From Flavobacteriaceae bacterium (GTDB lineage: Bacteria > Bacteroidota > Bacteroidia > Flavobacteriales > Flavobacteriaceae), in NCBI GenBank assembly GCA_013215105.1, contig JABSPL010000189.1, positions 1-64,000 on the forward strand: a DNA stretch of 64,000 nucleotides. Direction: 5' to 3'. Within the stretch, counting starts at the first letter, position 1. Each line of letters starts with the position of its first letter. Position numbers and translations under genes: made by a program. Positions 17,456-25,931 of this stretch are shown piece after piece. Under the pieces are notes generated by a model. That model was not told the DNA's origin. It saw only the letters and a list, made by a program, of their open reading frames with translations, and ran no database searches.

Positions 17456-18126
17456 TATTTTTTATCTTTATAAAATCTTTCTTTTATTCTATCCACATCT
17501 TTTATCGATAAAGTAACCCAATCCAGATACTTTTTGGTCACCTCCTCTTCGCTCATCTGCCAGTTCTTATCAGAAGCTTTCAATTTGGCAGTAAGAGACT
17601 GTAAAACTATAGCAGCAGCAACCGACACATTAAGGCTTTCAGTAAAACCTACCATAGGTATTTTCAAGAAACCATCAGCCTTACTCATAGCCAATTCAGA
17701 CACTCCTTCCTTTTCGACTCCAAAAACAAAAGCTGATTTTTTACTTATATCAAAATCTTCCAAAATACAAGAATCATTATGAGGGGTCGTAACTATTACT
17801 TGATATCCTTGAGATTTAAGTTCGTCTATACAATCGGAAGTGTTATTTTGTTTTTGGTTATATCTATAAAAATCCATCCATTTCTGAGAGCCTTTCCCTA
17901 CTTGGTTCGACATATAGCTTTCATATTTATTTTCTATTATATGAACATCTTGAATACCGAATATATCGCAACTCCTGACAACTGCACTTGTATTATGCTT
18001 CTGATATAAATCTTCTAAAACAACTGTAAAATGTTTAGTTCGTTGCGATAATACTTTTTTGAAAGTTTCTTTTCTTTTATCTGAAACAAAACTCTCCAGA
18101 TACTCCAGCAACTCTAAGTCTACCAT
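17455..18126 (-). CDS. trmH: TrmH family tRNA (Gm18) 2'-O-methyltransferase
   Basis: A 223-residue SPOUT-class methyltransferase. It shows the three SpoU motifs: NTSAVVRSCDIFGIQDVHIIE with the catalytic Arg near residue 49, FVFGVEKEGVSELAM, and IPMVGFTESLNVSVAAAIVL. The family member TrmH methylates the 2'-OH of G18 in the D loop; target assignment rests on overall similarity and the C-terminal helix. Its start overlaps the UbiA stop by 7 nt and its stop overlaps the DUF3820 start by 1 nt, so the operon is tightly coupled. Confidence 0.92.
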   Translation of the reverse strand: MVDLELLEYLESFVSDKRKETFKKVLSQRTKHFTVVLEDLYQKHNTSAVVRSCDIFGIQDVHIIENKYESYMSNQVGKGSQKWMDFYRYNQKQNNTSDCIDELKSQGYQVIVTTPHNDSCILEDFDISKKSAFVFGVEKEGVSELAMSKADGFLKIPMVGFTESLNVSVAAAIVLQSLTAKLKASDKNWQMSEEEVTKKYLDWVTLSIKDVDRIKERFYKDKK

Positions 18127-19037
18127 ATTTTATTTATTATAACCGATTCGTCAATAGCTAACAAACTAAAAACCCCCAGTATTATTATTATTTTCACAAA
18201 ATTATGAAGATATAAATAATTCTTTCTTTCTTTAGAAACAAATACAAAAGGTATTGCTATAGCAAACAAAATAACCGTCAAATAAAAATAATATCTCATA
18301 TAACCTACTAGTTCATTATTAGATATCAACACAGCAAATATAGATATCGTTACAAAAAAGCAAACTACTATATATTTAGTGTTTTTCTCTCCATATTTGA
18401 TAGGAATACTATTATAATCGCATATTATCTCTCCCTTTATATTTTCCAAATGCTTAAATAATCCTTTTATTATAAATAAATTTATAAGAAATAAAGCATG
18501 TAAATATATAGTTGCATTCTGGTTTTTATAATAAATAAATAAGGCAAGAAAGGGAAATACATATAAAAAAGCCGAAAAAATCAATTGTAAAACAGGTCTA
18601 GTTCTTAACTTATGAGAATAAATCCATATTATAAATATATAAAAGCTATAAAACACAAAAGCTTTCCAAGATACAAAATAAGCAATTATGACCGAAATCA
18701 AATTAAGTGTAAAATACAATTTCAATTGCAAGCCTACACTTGTCATATCATCTATTTTAGACTTAAAAGGTTTATTTATCTTATCTTTGAGCTGATCGTA
18801 AAAATTATTGATAATATAACCCCCAGCTATAGCACTCAAAGTAGACAATACTATTAGTAACAAATTAAAATCTAAGACTATTTCTTTGAGGCTTTCGTTA
18901 GTCGAAAACACAAAAATAGACGCCAAATACAATGCTATAAAAACCATTAACAAATTATAACCTCTTATAACCGAGAATAAACTGAGTAATTTGAGTATAA
19001 CATATTTAAAAGTTCTTTTCCTAAGCAAAACTGTCAT
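18120..19037 (-). CDS. UbiA family prenyltransferase
   Basis: A 305-residue integral membrane prenyltransferase with about eight helices. The first Asp-rich motif is NNFYDQLKDKINKP (residues 77-90) and the second region contains IWIYSHKLRTRP. The first Asp of the usual NDxxDxxxD is Asn at residue 78, which may be normal for this Bacteroidota subgroup. Members next to mevalonate genes in Bacteroidota are annotated as geranylgeranylglycerol-phosphate geranylgeranyltransferases. The neighbouring mevalonate kinase (stop codon abutting) supports an isoprenoid substrate, but the acceptor is not proven. Confidence 0.85.
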   Translation of the reverse strand: MTVLLRKRTFKYVILKLLSLFSVIRGYNLLMVFIALYLASIFVFSTNESLKEIVLDFNLLLIVLSTLSAIAGGYIINNFYDQLKDKINKPFKSKIDDMTSVGLQLKLYFTLNLISVIIAYFVSWKAFVFYSFYIFIIWIYSHKLRTRPVLQLIFSAFLYVFPFLALFIYYKNQNATIYLHALFLINLFIIKGLFKHLENIKGEIICDYNSIPIKYGEKNTKYIVVCFFVTISIFAVLISNNELVGYMRYYFYLTVILFAIAIPFVFVSKERKNYLYLHNFVKIIIILGVFSLLAIDESVIINKIW

Positions 19038-19958
19038 TTATAACTTATAAACTAGTTCCAATTTGTATTTACTTAGCATTTCTTCGGCTTTTTTATAGTC
19101 TGGGGCAAATCCCAAAATATAACCACCACCTCCAGAACCACATAACTTTAGGTAGTACGAGTTAGTGTCTATTCCATTTTGCCACAATTCATGGAAAGAA
19201 TCGGGTATCATGGGTTTAAAATTCTTTAAAACTATTTTAGAAAGTGTTTTTATATTAGAAAAAAGAGAATTAACATTTCCTTTTAAGAAATCGTCAATAC
19301 AGTCGTCAGTATATTTAGAAAACTCTTCTTTTATCATATTCCTAAAGCCTTCATTTTTCATTTTATTCATAAAAAGACTAACCATAGGTTCTGTTTTACC
19401 TACTATATTAGAATCTAAAAGAAAAACGGCTCCTGCACCTTCTTTCTGAGAAGGAATACCTGTTGCCTCTATATTAGTTTTAGAATTAATAAGTATAGGT
19501 AAACTAAGGTAACTATTCAAAGGATCTAAACCCGAACTTTTACCATGAAAAAAAGATTCCATTTCGGAGAAAATATTTTTCAAACTCAATAGTTTATCTT
19601 TTGTAAGGTTTTCTAAAACAGTAATTTTATCGTAAGAATATTTATCGTAAACCGAAGCTACCAAAGCCCCTGAACTACCTATTCCATAACCTTGAGGAAT
19701 ACTAGAATCGAAATAAAGCCCTTCGTTTATGTCTTCTCTAAGCTTGTCAGTATCTAATAAAACAGAAGAATTAGAAGCCAAATAGTCACAAAATTCGCTA
19801 ATCTTCGTATTAGAGTCACTTTGTAAACTATTAAGATTATCTGCTTTTTTCAAAGCTCCATTGTAGTTATTATAGGGTATAGCCAAGCCTTTAGAATCTT
19901 TTATAATTCCATACTCACCAAAAAGCAATATTTTAGAGTAAAACAATGGTCCTTTCAT
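19038..19958 (-). CDS. mvk: Mevalonate kinase (GHMP kinase)
   Basis: A 306-residue GHMP kinase that phosphorylates mevalonate to mevalonate-5-phosphate. It has the N-terminal SKILLFGEYGII, the ATP-binding loop PQGYGIGSSGALVASV near residue 90, the segment SGLDPLNSYLS with the catalytic Asp, and KLCGSGGGGYILGF near the C-terminus. It is the first gene of a compact operon with UbiA, trmH and DUF3820 and has a TATATTTG element upstream. Together with mvaD (112-1197) it shows that this organism makes isoprenoids by the mevalonate route; a phosphomevalonate kinase is not in the window. Confidence 0.9.
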   Translation of the reverse strand: MKGPLFYSKILLFGEYGIIKDSKGLAIPYNNYNGALKKADNLNSLQSDSNTKISEFCDYLASNSSVLLDTDKLREDINEGLYFDSSIPQGYGIGSSGALVASVYDKYSYDKITVLENLTKDKLLSLKNIFSEMESFFHGKSSGLDPLNSYLSLPILINSKTNIEATGIPSQKEGAGAVFLLDSNIVGKTEPMVSLFMNKMKNEGFRNMIKEEFSKYTDDCIDDFLKGNVNSLFSNIKTLSKIVLKNFKPMIPDSFHELWQNGIDTNSYYLKLCGSGGGGYILGFAPDYKKAEEMLSKYKLELVYKL

Positions 19959-19978
19959 TATTATTAGTTTTTATACTG

Positions 19979-19986
19979 CAAATATA
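19979..19986 (-). promoter_or_regulatory. -7 element for the mvk operon
   Basis: TATATTTG on the minus strand, 20 nt before the mvk ATG; no clear -33 TTTG. Confidence 0.45.
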
Positions 19987-20090
19987 TGATTTTTAAAGAT
20001 ATATTCTACATTTATTTAGGCTACACTATGTGTAATTTAACAAAACACACTAGTGATATATAAGAAACGTAATAAAACTCTATTTCAAAC

Positions 20091-20129
20091 AAAAATCCGC
20101 CTTACTAATTAAAGTAAAGCGGATTTTAA
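20091..20129 (-). terminator. Intrinsic terminator of M1 peptidase copy 1
   Basis: AAAATCCGCTTTAC and GTAAGGCGGATTTT pair with one G:U wobble; T-rich after the stem on the minus strand. Confidence 0.85.
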
Positions 20130-20150
20130 ATATCTAAATATTAAATAAAA

Positions 20151-22418
20151 TTACTTTTTAAGTTTTTTGTTTTCAAACTTAGCAAAGTCATTATCTTTTT
20201 CTTTAGGCCAGCTATTGTCACTAGTATCAACATCGGCAGTTTCCATTTTAGGATCTAATTTTATAGATACTATTTTCCTTGCAGAAGAAACTATTTTCTT
20301 AACTTCTTTATGATTTTTACTCCATATCTGAGCAGGATATTGCTTAGTCATAGTAGTACCGTCTTCGTAAGTGTACTCTACTATTATAGGCAACATTAAT
20401 CCTCCTTTTTGCTTGTAAGATATCTCATATATATATTTTATATCTTTAAAGTTCGCTTTTTGCTCAGCACTATAGTTTTCTTCAGTAAACTTATCCAATT
20501 TAGATAATTTCTTACCTGCATCTTTTTCGTCAGACAAATAAACCATAGGAGGTAAATCTTTCAATTTGAAACCTCTTTCTTTAGCCATAGTTTTTATCTC
20601 CTCAGTTGGTTTACCAGTAAGGTAAAGTTCTCTTACTCCTTCTATAGACATAGAGTTATAGTCGGTAGTATAGAACCATCCTCTGAAGAACCAGTCAAGG
20701 TCTATTGCAGAAGCATCTTCCATAGTTCTGAAAAAATCAGCTGGAGTTGGGTGCTTAAACATCCATCTTTTAGAATAAGTACGGAAAGCATAATCAAACA
20801 ATTCTTCTCCCATTATAGTTTCTCTCAACATCATAAGTCCTGCAGCAGGCTTAGAGTAAGCGTTACTTCCAAATTGGAAAGCATTGTCACCATGAGACAT
20901 AATTGGAGCTATATTAGACTGCTCACCTCCCATGTATCTAGCTACATTTTTAGGTAATCCTCTCGATCCGTTAGCTCTTGTAAAAGAACCAGGGTATTTT
21001 TTTTCGTAATCTCTTTCTGCTATTATTTGTACAAAAGAGTTTAATCCTTCGTCCATCCAAGTCCATTGACGCTCGTCAGAGTTTACTATCATAGGGAAAA
21101 AGTTATGCCCTACCTCGTGTATAACTACACCTAACATTCCGTGTCTTGTTCTGTCAGAATAAGTTCCATCAGGGTTTGGTCTTCCGTAGTTAAAACATAT
21201 CTGAGGATATTCCATACCTTGTTGCTTAGCGTGTACCGATATAGCTTTGTGATAAGGATAGTCAAAAGTCATTTTAGAATAAGACTCTAAAGTAACAGCA
21301 ACAGCTCTTGTAGAGTGTTCTGACCATAATGGGTTACCTTCTTTAGGGTATAAAGAGTGAGCCATTACAGTTCTGTCATTTATCTTAACAGCCATAGCGT
21401 CCCATATATATTTTCTTGAAGAAGCAAAAGCGTAATCTCTTACGTTTTTAGCATCAAATCTCCATGTTTTAGTCTTGTCAGTACGTTTAGTTTCAGCTAT
21501 TTCTGCTTCTTCTTGAGTAACTATAAACACTGGATTATCAAAAGACTTTTCAGCTTTTTTGAATCTATTATACTGAGTTTTAGTCAATACATCTTTCATA
21601 TTAGTAAGCACTCCTGTAGCACTCAATATATGGTCAGCAGGTACTGTTATGTTTACTTGGAAATCTCCGAACTCTAAAGCAAACTCGCTTCTTCCCCAGA
21701 ACTCCATGTTTTGCCATCCTTCTACATTGTCATATACTGCCAGTCTTGGGTAAAACTGAGCTATTATATAGTTTATGTTTTTGTTTTCATCTTCGAAAGA
21801 CTCATAACCAGAACGACCGCCTTGGTTTACATAATCGTTGATATTGTACCACCAGTCTATAGAAAAGTTAAAAACAGCTCCTGATTTCAAAGGAGTATCT
21901 AAGTTTATTCTCATCATAGTACCGTTGATGGTATGTGATAAATCGTTTCCTCTAGAGTCTTTAACTGCAGTAAGTTTAAAACCTCCATCGAAAGTTTCTT
22001 CCATAAATTCAGTAGCATACTCGTTCAATCGATAAGCAACTTTAGCTCCTCCTCCTTTGATATCCGGAGTTTTAGAGTCTGCTGATCTCATGTTTTGGTC
22101 TAACTGTACCCATAAATATTCCAAATCGTCAACAGAATTGTTGTGATAAGTAATTTTTTCGCTACCAGTAAGAGTTTGCTTGTTATCGTCTAATACGATA
22201 TCCATTATATAATCAACTTTTTGTTGAGTATATTTAACCCCTGGCTTACCAGAAGCTGTGTGTTGAGAGTTTGGAGTAGCTAACACATCCTTCATCTGAC
22301 GGAATTTGTTTACGTTAACGTGTCCTTTTTGAGGTTCTTTAACTTCTTCAGTCTGTGCGTACAAAGACGAAAAACCAAGTAAAAGAGCACCTAATAAAAT
22401 AGATTTGATTTTCTTCAT
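20151..22418 (-). CDS. M1 family zinc aminopeptidase, copy 1
   Basis: A 755-residue secreted metallopeptidase with a signal peptide ending SLYAQ (residue 22). The gluzincin zinc site is HEVGH (434-438) with the third ligand Glu at 457 in WMDEG, exactly 18 residues after the second His, as in M1 enzymes. The N-terminal saddle domain (residues about 60-300) and a C-terminal beta-rich region precede a Lys/Glu-rich tail. The usual GAMEN exopeptidase motif is not seen; PQICFNYGRP is near where it would be expected. It is the downstream member of a tandem pair with 22663-24930 and has its own terminator and conserved leader. Confidence 0.92.
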   Translation of the reverse strand: MKKIKSILLGALLLGFSSLYAQTEEVKEPQKGHVNVNKFRQMKDVLATPNSQHTASGKPGVKYTQQKVDYIMDIVLDDNKQTLTGSEKITYHNNSVDDLEYLWVQLDQNMRSADSKTPDIKGGGAKVAYRLNEYATEFMEETFDGGFKLTAVKDSRGNDLSHTINGTMMRINLDTPLKSGAVFNFSIDWWYNINDYVNQGGRSGYESFEDENKNINYIIAQFYPRLAVYDNVEGWQNMEFWGRSEFALEFGDFQVNITVPADHILSATGVLTNMKDVLTKTQYNRFKKAEKSFDNPVFIVTQEEAEIAETKRTDKTKTWRFDAKNVRDYAFASSRKYIWDAMAVKINDRTVMAHSLYPKEGNPLWSEHSTRAVAVTLESYSKMTFDYPYHKAISVHAKQQGMEYPQICFNYGRPNPDGTYSDRTRHGMLGVVIHEVGHNFFPMIVNSDERQWTWMDEGLNSFVQIIAERDYEKKYPGSFTRANGSRGLPKNVARYMGGEQSNIAPIMSHGDNAFQFGSNAYSKPAAGLMMLRETIMGEELFDYAFRTYSKRWMFKHPTPADFFRTMEDASAIDLDWFFRGWFYTTDYNSMSIEGVRELYLTGKPTEEIKTMAKERGFKLKDLPPMVYLSDEKDAGKKLSKLDKFTEENYSAEQKANFKDIKYIYEISYKQKGGLMLPIIVEYTYEDGTTMTKQYPAQIWSKNHKEVKKIVSSARKIVSIKLDPKMETADVDTSDNSWPKEKDNDFAKFENKKLKK

Positions 22419-22603
22419 GTTAATGATTTTGTTTTATTTTGTCTGCAATATAAAGTAAAATAAACTTATTATTAGCACTAGACTTACGTTTTTAACATAT
22501 TATTCACATTTATTTAAATTAAAATTTATTTAAAATACATATATATATACTTAAACATGATAATTATAGAACTAAACACACTCTAAATAACATACTTAAA
22601 CAC

Positions 22604-22639
22604 AAAAACGCCCTATATTTAAGAAAATACAGGGCATTT
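22604..22639 (-). terminator. Intrinsic terminator of M1 peptidase copy 2
   Basis: On the minus strand ATGCCCTGTATTT pairs with AAATATAGGGCGT (two wobbles), followed by TTTT. Confidence 0.8.
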
Positions 22640-22662
22640 ATTAAATTTCTAGTAAATTACAA

Positions 22663-24930
22663 TCACTTCTTAAGTTTTTTGTTTTCAAACTTAGCAAAGT
22701 TATTATCTTTTTCTTTAGGCCAGCTATTGTCACTAGTATCAACATCGGCAGTTTCCATTTTAGGATCTAGTTTTATAGATATTATTTTCCTTGCAGAAGA
22801 AACTATCTTCTTAACCTCTTCGTGGTTTTTACTCCATATTTGAGCTGGGTATTGCTTAGTCATAGTAGTACCATCTTCGTAGGTATACTCTACTATTATA
22901 GGCAACATTAATCCTCCTTTTTGCTTGTAAGATATTTCATAGATATACTTTCCATCCTTAAAATTATCTTTCTGATCAGCATTGTAGTTTTTATCCGTAA
23001 ATTCTTCCAATTCTGATAATTTCTTACCTGCATCTTTTTCGTCAGACAAATAAACCATAGGGGGCAAATCTTCCAATTTGAAACCTCTTTCTTTAGCCAT
23101 AGTTTTTATTTCCTCAGTTGGCTTACCTGTAAGGTAAAGCTCTTTTACTCCTTCTATAGACATAGAGTTATAATCGGTAGTGTAGAACCACCCTCTAAAA
23201 AACCAGTCTAGGTCCATTGCAGAAGCATCTTCCATAGTTCTGAAAAAATCGGCTGGAGTTGGGTGCTTAAACATCCATCTTTTAGAATAAGTACGGAAAG
23301 CGTAGTCAAACAATTCTTTACCCATTATAGTTTCTCTCAGTATAGTAAGACCTGCAGCAGGCTTAGAATATGCGTTACTACCAAATTGATATACATTGTC
23401 TCCTTGCGACATTATAGGAGATATTCTATCTTGATTACCACCCATATATCTAGCTACATTTTTAGGTAATCCTCTATTTCCATTAGCTCTTACAAAAGAA
23501 CCAGGGTATTTTGTTTCGTAATCTCTTTCTGCTATTATTTCAAGGAAAGAATTCAATCCTTCATCCATCCAAGTCCACTGACGTTCGTCTGAGTTTACTA
23601 TCATAGGGAAAAAGTTATGCCCTACTTCGTGTATAATAACACCTAACATCCCGTTTCTTTCTCTGTCAGAATAAGTTCCGTCAGCATCTGGTCTTCCGTG
23701 ATTAAAACATATCTGAGGATATTCCATACCTTGACCTTTGGCATGTACCGATATTGCTTTATGATAAGGATAGTCAAAAGACATTCTTGAATAGCTATCT
23801 AAAGTAACCGCTACAGCCCTAGTAGAATGCTCTGACCACAACGGGTTACCTTCTTTAGGATACAAAGAATAAGCCATTACAGTTCTGTCATTTATCTTAA
23901 CTGCCATAGCATCCCAGATATATTTCCTAGAAGTAGCAAAAGCGAAATCTCTTACGTTTTTTGCATCAAACACCCATGTTTTAGTTTTATTAGTACGCTT
24001 CTTTTCAGCTATTTCAGCTTCTTCTTGAGTAACTATAACTACAGTATCATCATACGAAGTTTGTGCTTTTTTGAATCTCTTATATTGAGCTTTTGTCAAC
24101 ATTTTCTCAACATTCGTCAATACTCCTGTAGCATTAGCAATATGGTCAGCAGGCACAGTAAGGTTAACTATATAGTCCCCAAACTCTAAAGCAAACTCAC
24201 TTCTACCCCAAAACTCCATGTTTTGCCATCCTTCTACGTTATCGTAAACCGCTAGCCTTGGGAAAAACTGAGCTATAACATAGTTTATATTTTTATTTTC
24301 ATCGTCGAAAGGTTCGTACCCCGAACGAGCTCCTGTTTTAACATGATCGTTAATATTGTACCACCAGTCTATAGAAAACTCAAATACTTCTCCTGATTTT
24401 ACTGGAGTATCTAGGTTTATTCTCATCATAGTATTATTGATAGTATAAGATAATTTGCTCCCATCAGAGTTTTTTACCGATGTTAGTTTAAAACCTCCAT
24501 CAAAAGAATCATCCAAAAACTCATCAGTATATTGACCCAACCTATAAGCAACCTTAGCTCCTCCTCCTTGTATATCTGAACTTTTAGAATCTTTAGCTCT
24601 TACATTCTGATCTAACTGTATCCACAAATACTCCAAATCGTCAGTAGAATTGTTATGATAAGTTATTTTTTCGCTACCAGTAAGAATTTGTTTATCGTCA
24701 TCTATTACGATATCCATTATATAATCAACTTTTTGCTGAGTATAATTAGCTCCTGGCTTACCCGAAGCAGTGTGCTGAGAGTTTGGAGACGCTAAGACAT
24801 CCTTCATCTGACGAAATTTGTTTACGTTAACGTGTCCTTTCTGAGGTTCTTTAGCTTCCTTAGTCTGTGCGTACAGAGACGAAAAACCAAGCAAAAGAGC
24901 TCCTAATAAAATAGATTTGATTTTTTTCAT
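22663..24930 (-). CDS. M1 family zinc aminopeptidase, copy 2
   Basis: A second 755-residue M1 peptidase with the same length, the same signal peptide (MKKIKSILLGALLLGFSSLY) and the same zinc site HEVGH (434-438) and Glu457 as the neighbouring copy. By eye the pair is well above 80% identical; changes concentrate between about residues 80 and 330 and around 445-500 near the active site, while the last 200 residues are almost unchanged. The roughly 45 nt upstream of the ATG are also nearly identical between copies. Both copies look functional, with no stop or frameshift. Divergence near the catalytic region suggests different substrate preference, which is inference. Confidence 0.92.
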   Translation of the reverse strand: MKKIKSILLGALLLGFSSLYAQTKEAKEPQKGHVNVNKFRQMKDVLASPNSQHTASGKPGANYTQQKVDYIMDIVIDDDKQILTGSEKITYHNNSTDDLEYLWIQLDQNVRAKDSKSSDIQGGGAKVAYRLGQYTDEFLDDSFDGGFKLTSVKNSDGSKLSYTINNTMMRINLDTPVKSGEVFEFSIDWWYNINDHVKTGARSGYEPFDDENKNINYVIAQFFPRLAVYDNVEGWQNMEFWGRSEFALEFGDYIVNLTVPADHIANATGVLTNVEKMLTKAQYKRFKKAQTSYDDTVVIVTQEEAEIAEKKRTNKTKTWVFDAKNVRDFAFATSRKYIWDAMAVKINDRTVMAYSLYPKEGNPLWSEHSTRAVAVTLDSYSRMSFDYPYHKAISVHAKGQGMEYPQICFNHGRPDADGTYSDRERNGMLGVIIHEVGHNFFPMIVNSDERQWTWMDEGLNSFLEIIAERDYETKYPGSFVRANGNRGLPKNVARYMGGNQDRISPIMSQGDNVYQFGSNAYSKPAAGLTILRETIMGKELFDYAFRTYSKRWMFKHPTPADFFRTMEDASAMDLDWFFRGWFYTTDYNSMSIEGVKELYLTGKPTEEIKTMAKERGFKLEDLPPMVYLSDEKDAGKKLSELEEFTDKNYNADQKDNFKDGKYIYEISYKQKGGLMLPIIVEYTYEDGTTMTKQYPAQIWSKNHEEVKKIVSSARKIISIKLDPKMETADVDTSDNSWPKEKDNNFAKFENKKLKK

Positions 24931-25157
24931 GTTAATGATTTTGTTTTATTTTATCTGCAATATAAAGTAAAAATAAACATATATTAGCATAAATGTTATA
25001 ACTTTAACATATTTTTCACATTAATTAAAACTAAAATAAAACCATTACAAAACAATCTAGCATTGATACTTCTCTTTTTTTGATGACTTTTTTTTAGTTT
25101 TTATGCTTCCTTTAACTCCTCTGCTCAATACATGTAAAAACAGATCTTTTCTCGGTA

Positions 25158-25301
25158 CTATTTACCCTTAACCTCATAATTAGGTGTAATTACCCCAGAA
25201 CTTCGGTGTAAATTATAACACATAGCATCCATCAGATTTTATGAGTCATCTTTGGTATTACCCTGCTCATATGTTTTTAATTTTGCATTCATATCAAATG
25301 C
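25158..25301 (-). pseudogene. Interrupted reading frame, unknown origin
   Basis: A 48-codon minus-strand frame broken by one stop codon. The part before the stop reads FDMNAKLKTYEQGNTKDD and the part after it NLMDAMCYNLHRSS then GVITPNYEVKGK. The mixed, charged composition looks more like protein than the AT-rich surroundings. I do not recognise the family, and chance is possible. Confidence 0.25.
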
Positions 25302-25368
25302 TCATAGTACGTAGCTTTATTTTTAATAAAAAATATCTTAATACAATTTCATCTAAATAATTAATAAT

Positions 25369-25542
25369 ATTATTGTGATACCTATAACAAACACATAGCT
25401 TTTTAATAAAGCATGACTCAGGAAACAGTGGCTGGATGATACTTGCGTCTATGATTCCTAATTACAAGGATCTATATGGCTATTGTATCTTTTATTCTCA
25501 GACAGTGAACCAGGGAACAATCAATATGGAGCAAAGCCCTAG
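25369..25542 (+). pseudogene. Remnant of a DUF805 membrane protein gene
   Basis: Three consecutive plus-strand pieces match the C-terminal half of DUF805 proteins in the right order but in alternating frames. IIVIPIT (25369-25389) fits the third membrane segment. KHDSGNSGWMILASMIP (from 25409) fits the family signature RLHDxGxSGW. SIWLLYLLF then SDSEPGNNQYGAKP with a stop at 25540-25542 fits the last helix and the family ending DSxPGxNxYGxNP. At least two frameshifts are needed, and no intact N-terminus is visible upstream. DUF805 proteins are small inner-membrane proteins of unknown function. Confidence 0.7.
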
Positions 25543-25896
25543 GAGATAATGATACTCGTATAAATCGCTTAAAACATTGAAAGTCCGATATTTATAATAC
25601 TCCTTCGAATCGCAAGATTCATGAATTATAGGTTTAAACAAAAACACATCTTAATGAAATTAAAAACAATTACCTCGGGTGAATTAATAATTATATTCAA
25701 GTAAATTATACTCTTACGTATTAATAATACCCTAATTTTATTATATACTACGATAATTAGCAAACTACCAATTACAATCTCTACAACAAAACACCATAAA
25801 CTATTCTAGACATCAAGTATACACCTTACAAACAAAACAATAAACATGTTTTTCATGTTTTTCATATTAAATATACTTTTCCTATTAATAAAAAAG

Positions 25897-25904
25897 TATA
25901 TTTG
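25897..25904 (+). promoter_or_regulatory. -7 element for the LRR lipoprotein pair
   Basis: TATATTTG, 27 nt before the ATG at 25932. It contains the alternative TTG at 25902. A TTTT rather than TTTG lies 16 nt upstream. Confidence 0.45.
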
Positions 25905-25931
25905 CATATTATTCTCAACAAAACAACAGAT

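Larger units (their letters stand above)
24931..25931. other. 1-kb region without an intact gene; gene debris
   Basis: No open, convincing gene occurs here. The right-hand flank of the M1 leader lies at 24931-24980. A minus-strand interrupted frame lies at 25158-25301 and a frameshifted DUF805 remnant at about 25369-25542. From 25543 to 25880 I see only AT-rich sequence, a short hairpin GAATC-GCAA-GATTC near 25606-25620, and a doubled 9-mer CATGTTTTT near 25844-25862. The region looks like decayed coding DNA between two tandem gene pairs. Confidence 0.6.

Noticed and set aside
18796-18812. UbiA Asp-motif change (Asn at residue 78) as an inactivating mutation
   Set aside because: I recall NNxYD-type motifs in related Bacteroidota prenyltransferases, and the rest of the protein is intact.
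22419-22466. The conserved M1 leader as a riboswitch
   Set aside because: It has no stem-loop structure; shared ancestry of the duplicated copies explains its conservation.
20151-24930. The M1 gene pair as the long direct repeats of a transposon
   Set aside because: No transposase, terminal inverted repeats or target duplication is seen; each copy has its own terminator, so simple gene duplication is enough.
25844-25862. Doubled CATGTTTTT as a repeat element or operator
   Set aside because: Only two units in AT-rich DNA with no symmetry; easily due to chance.
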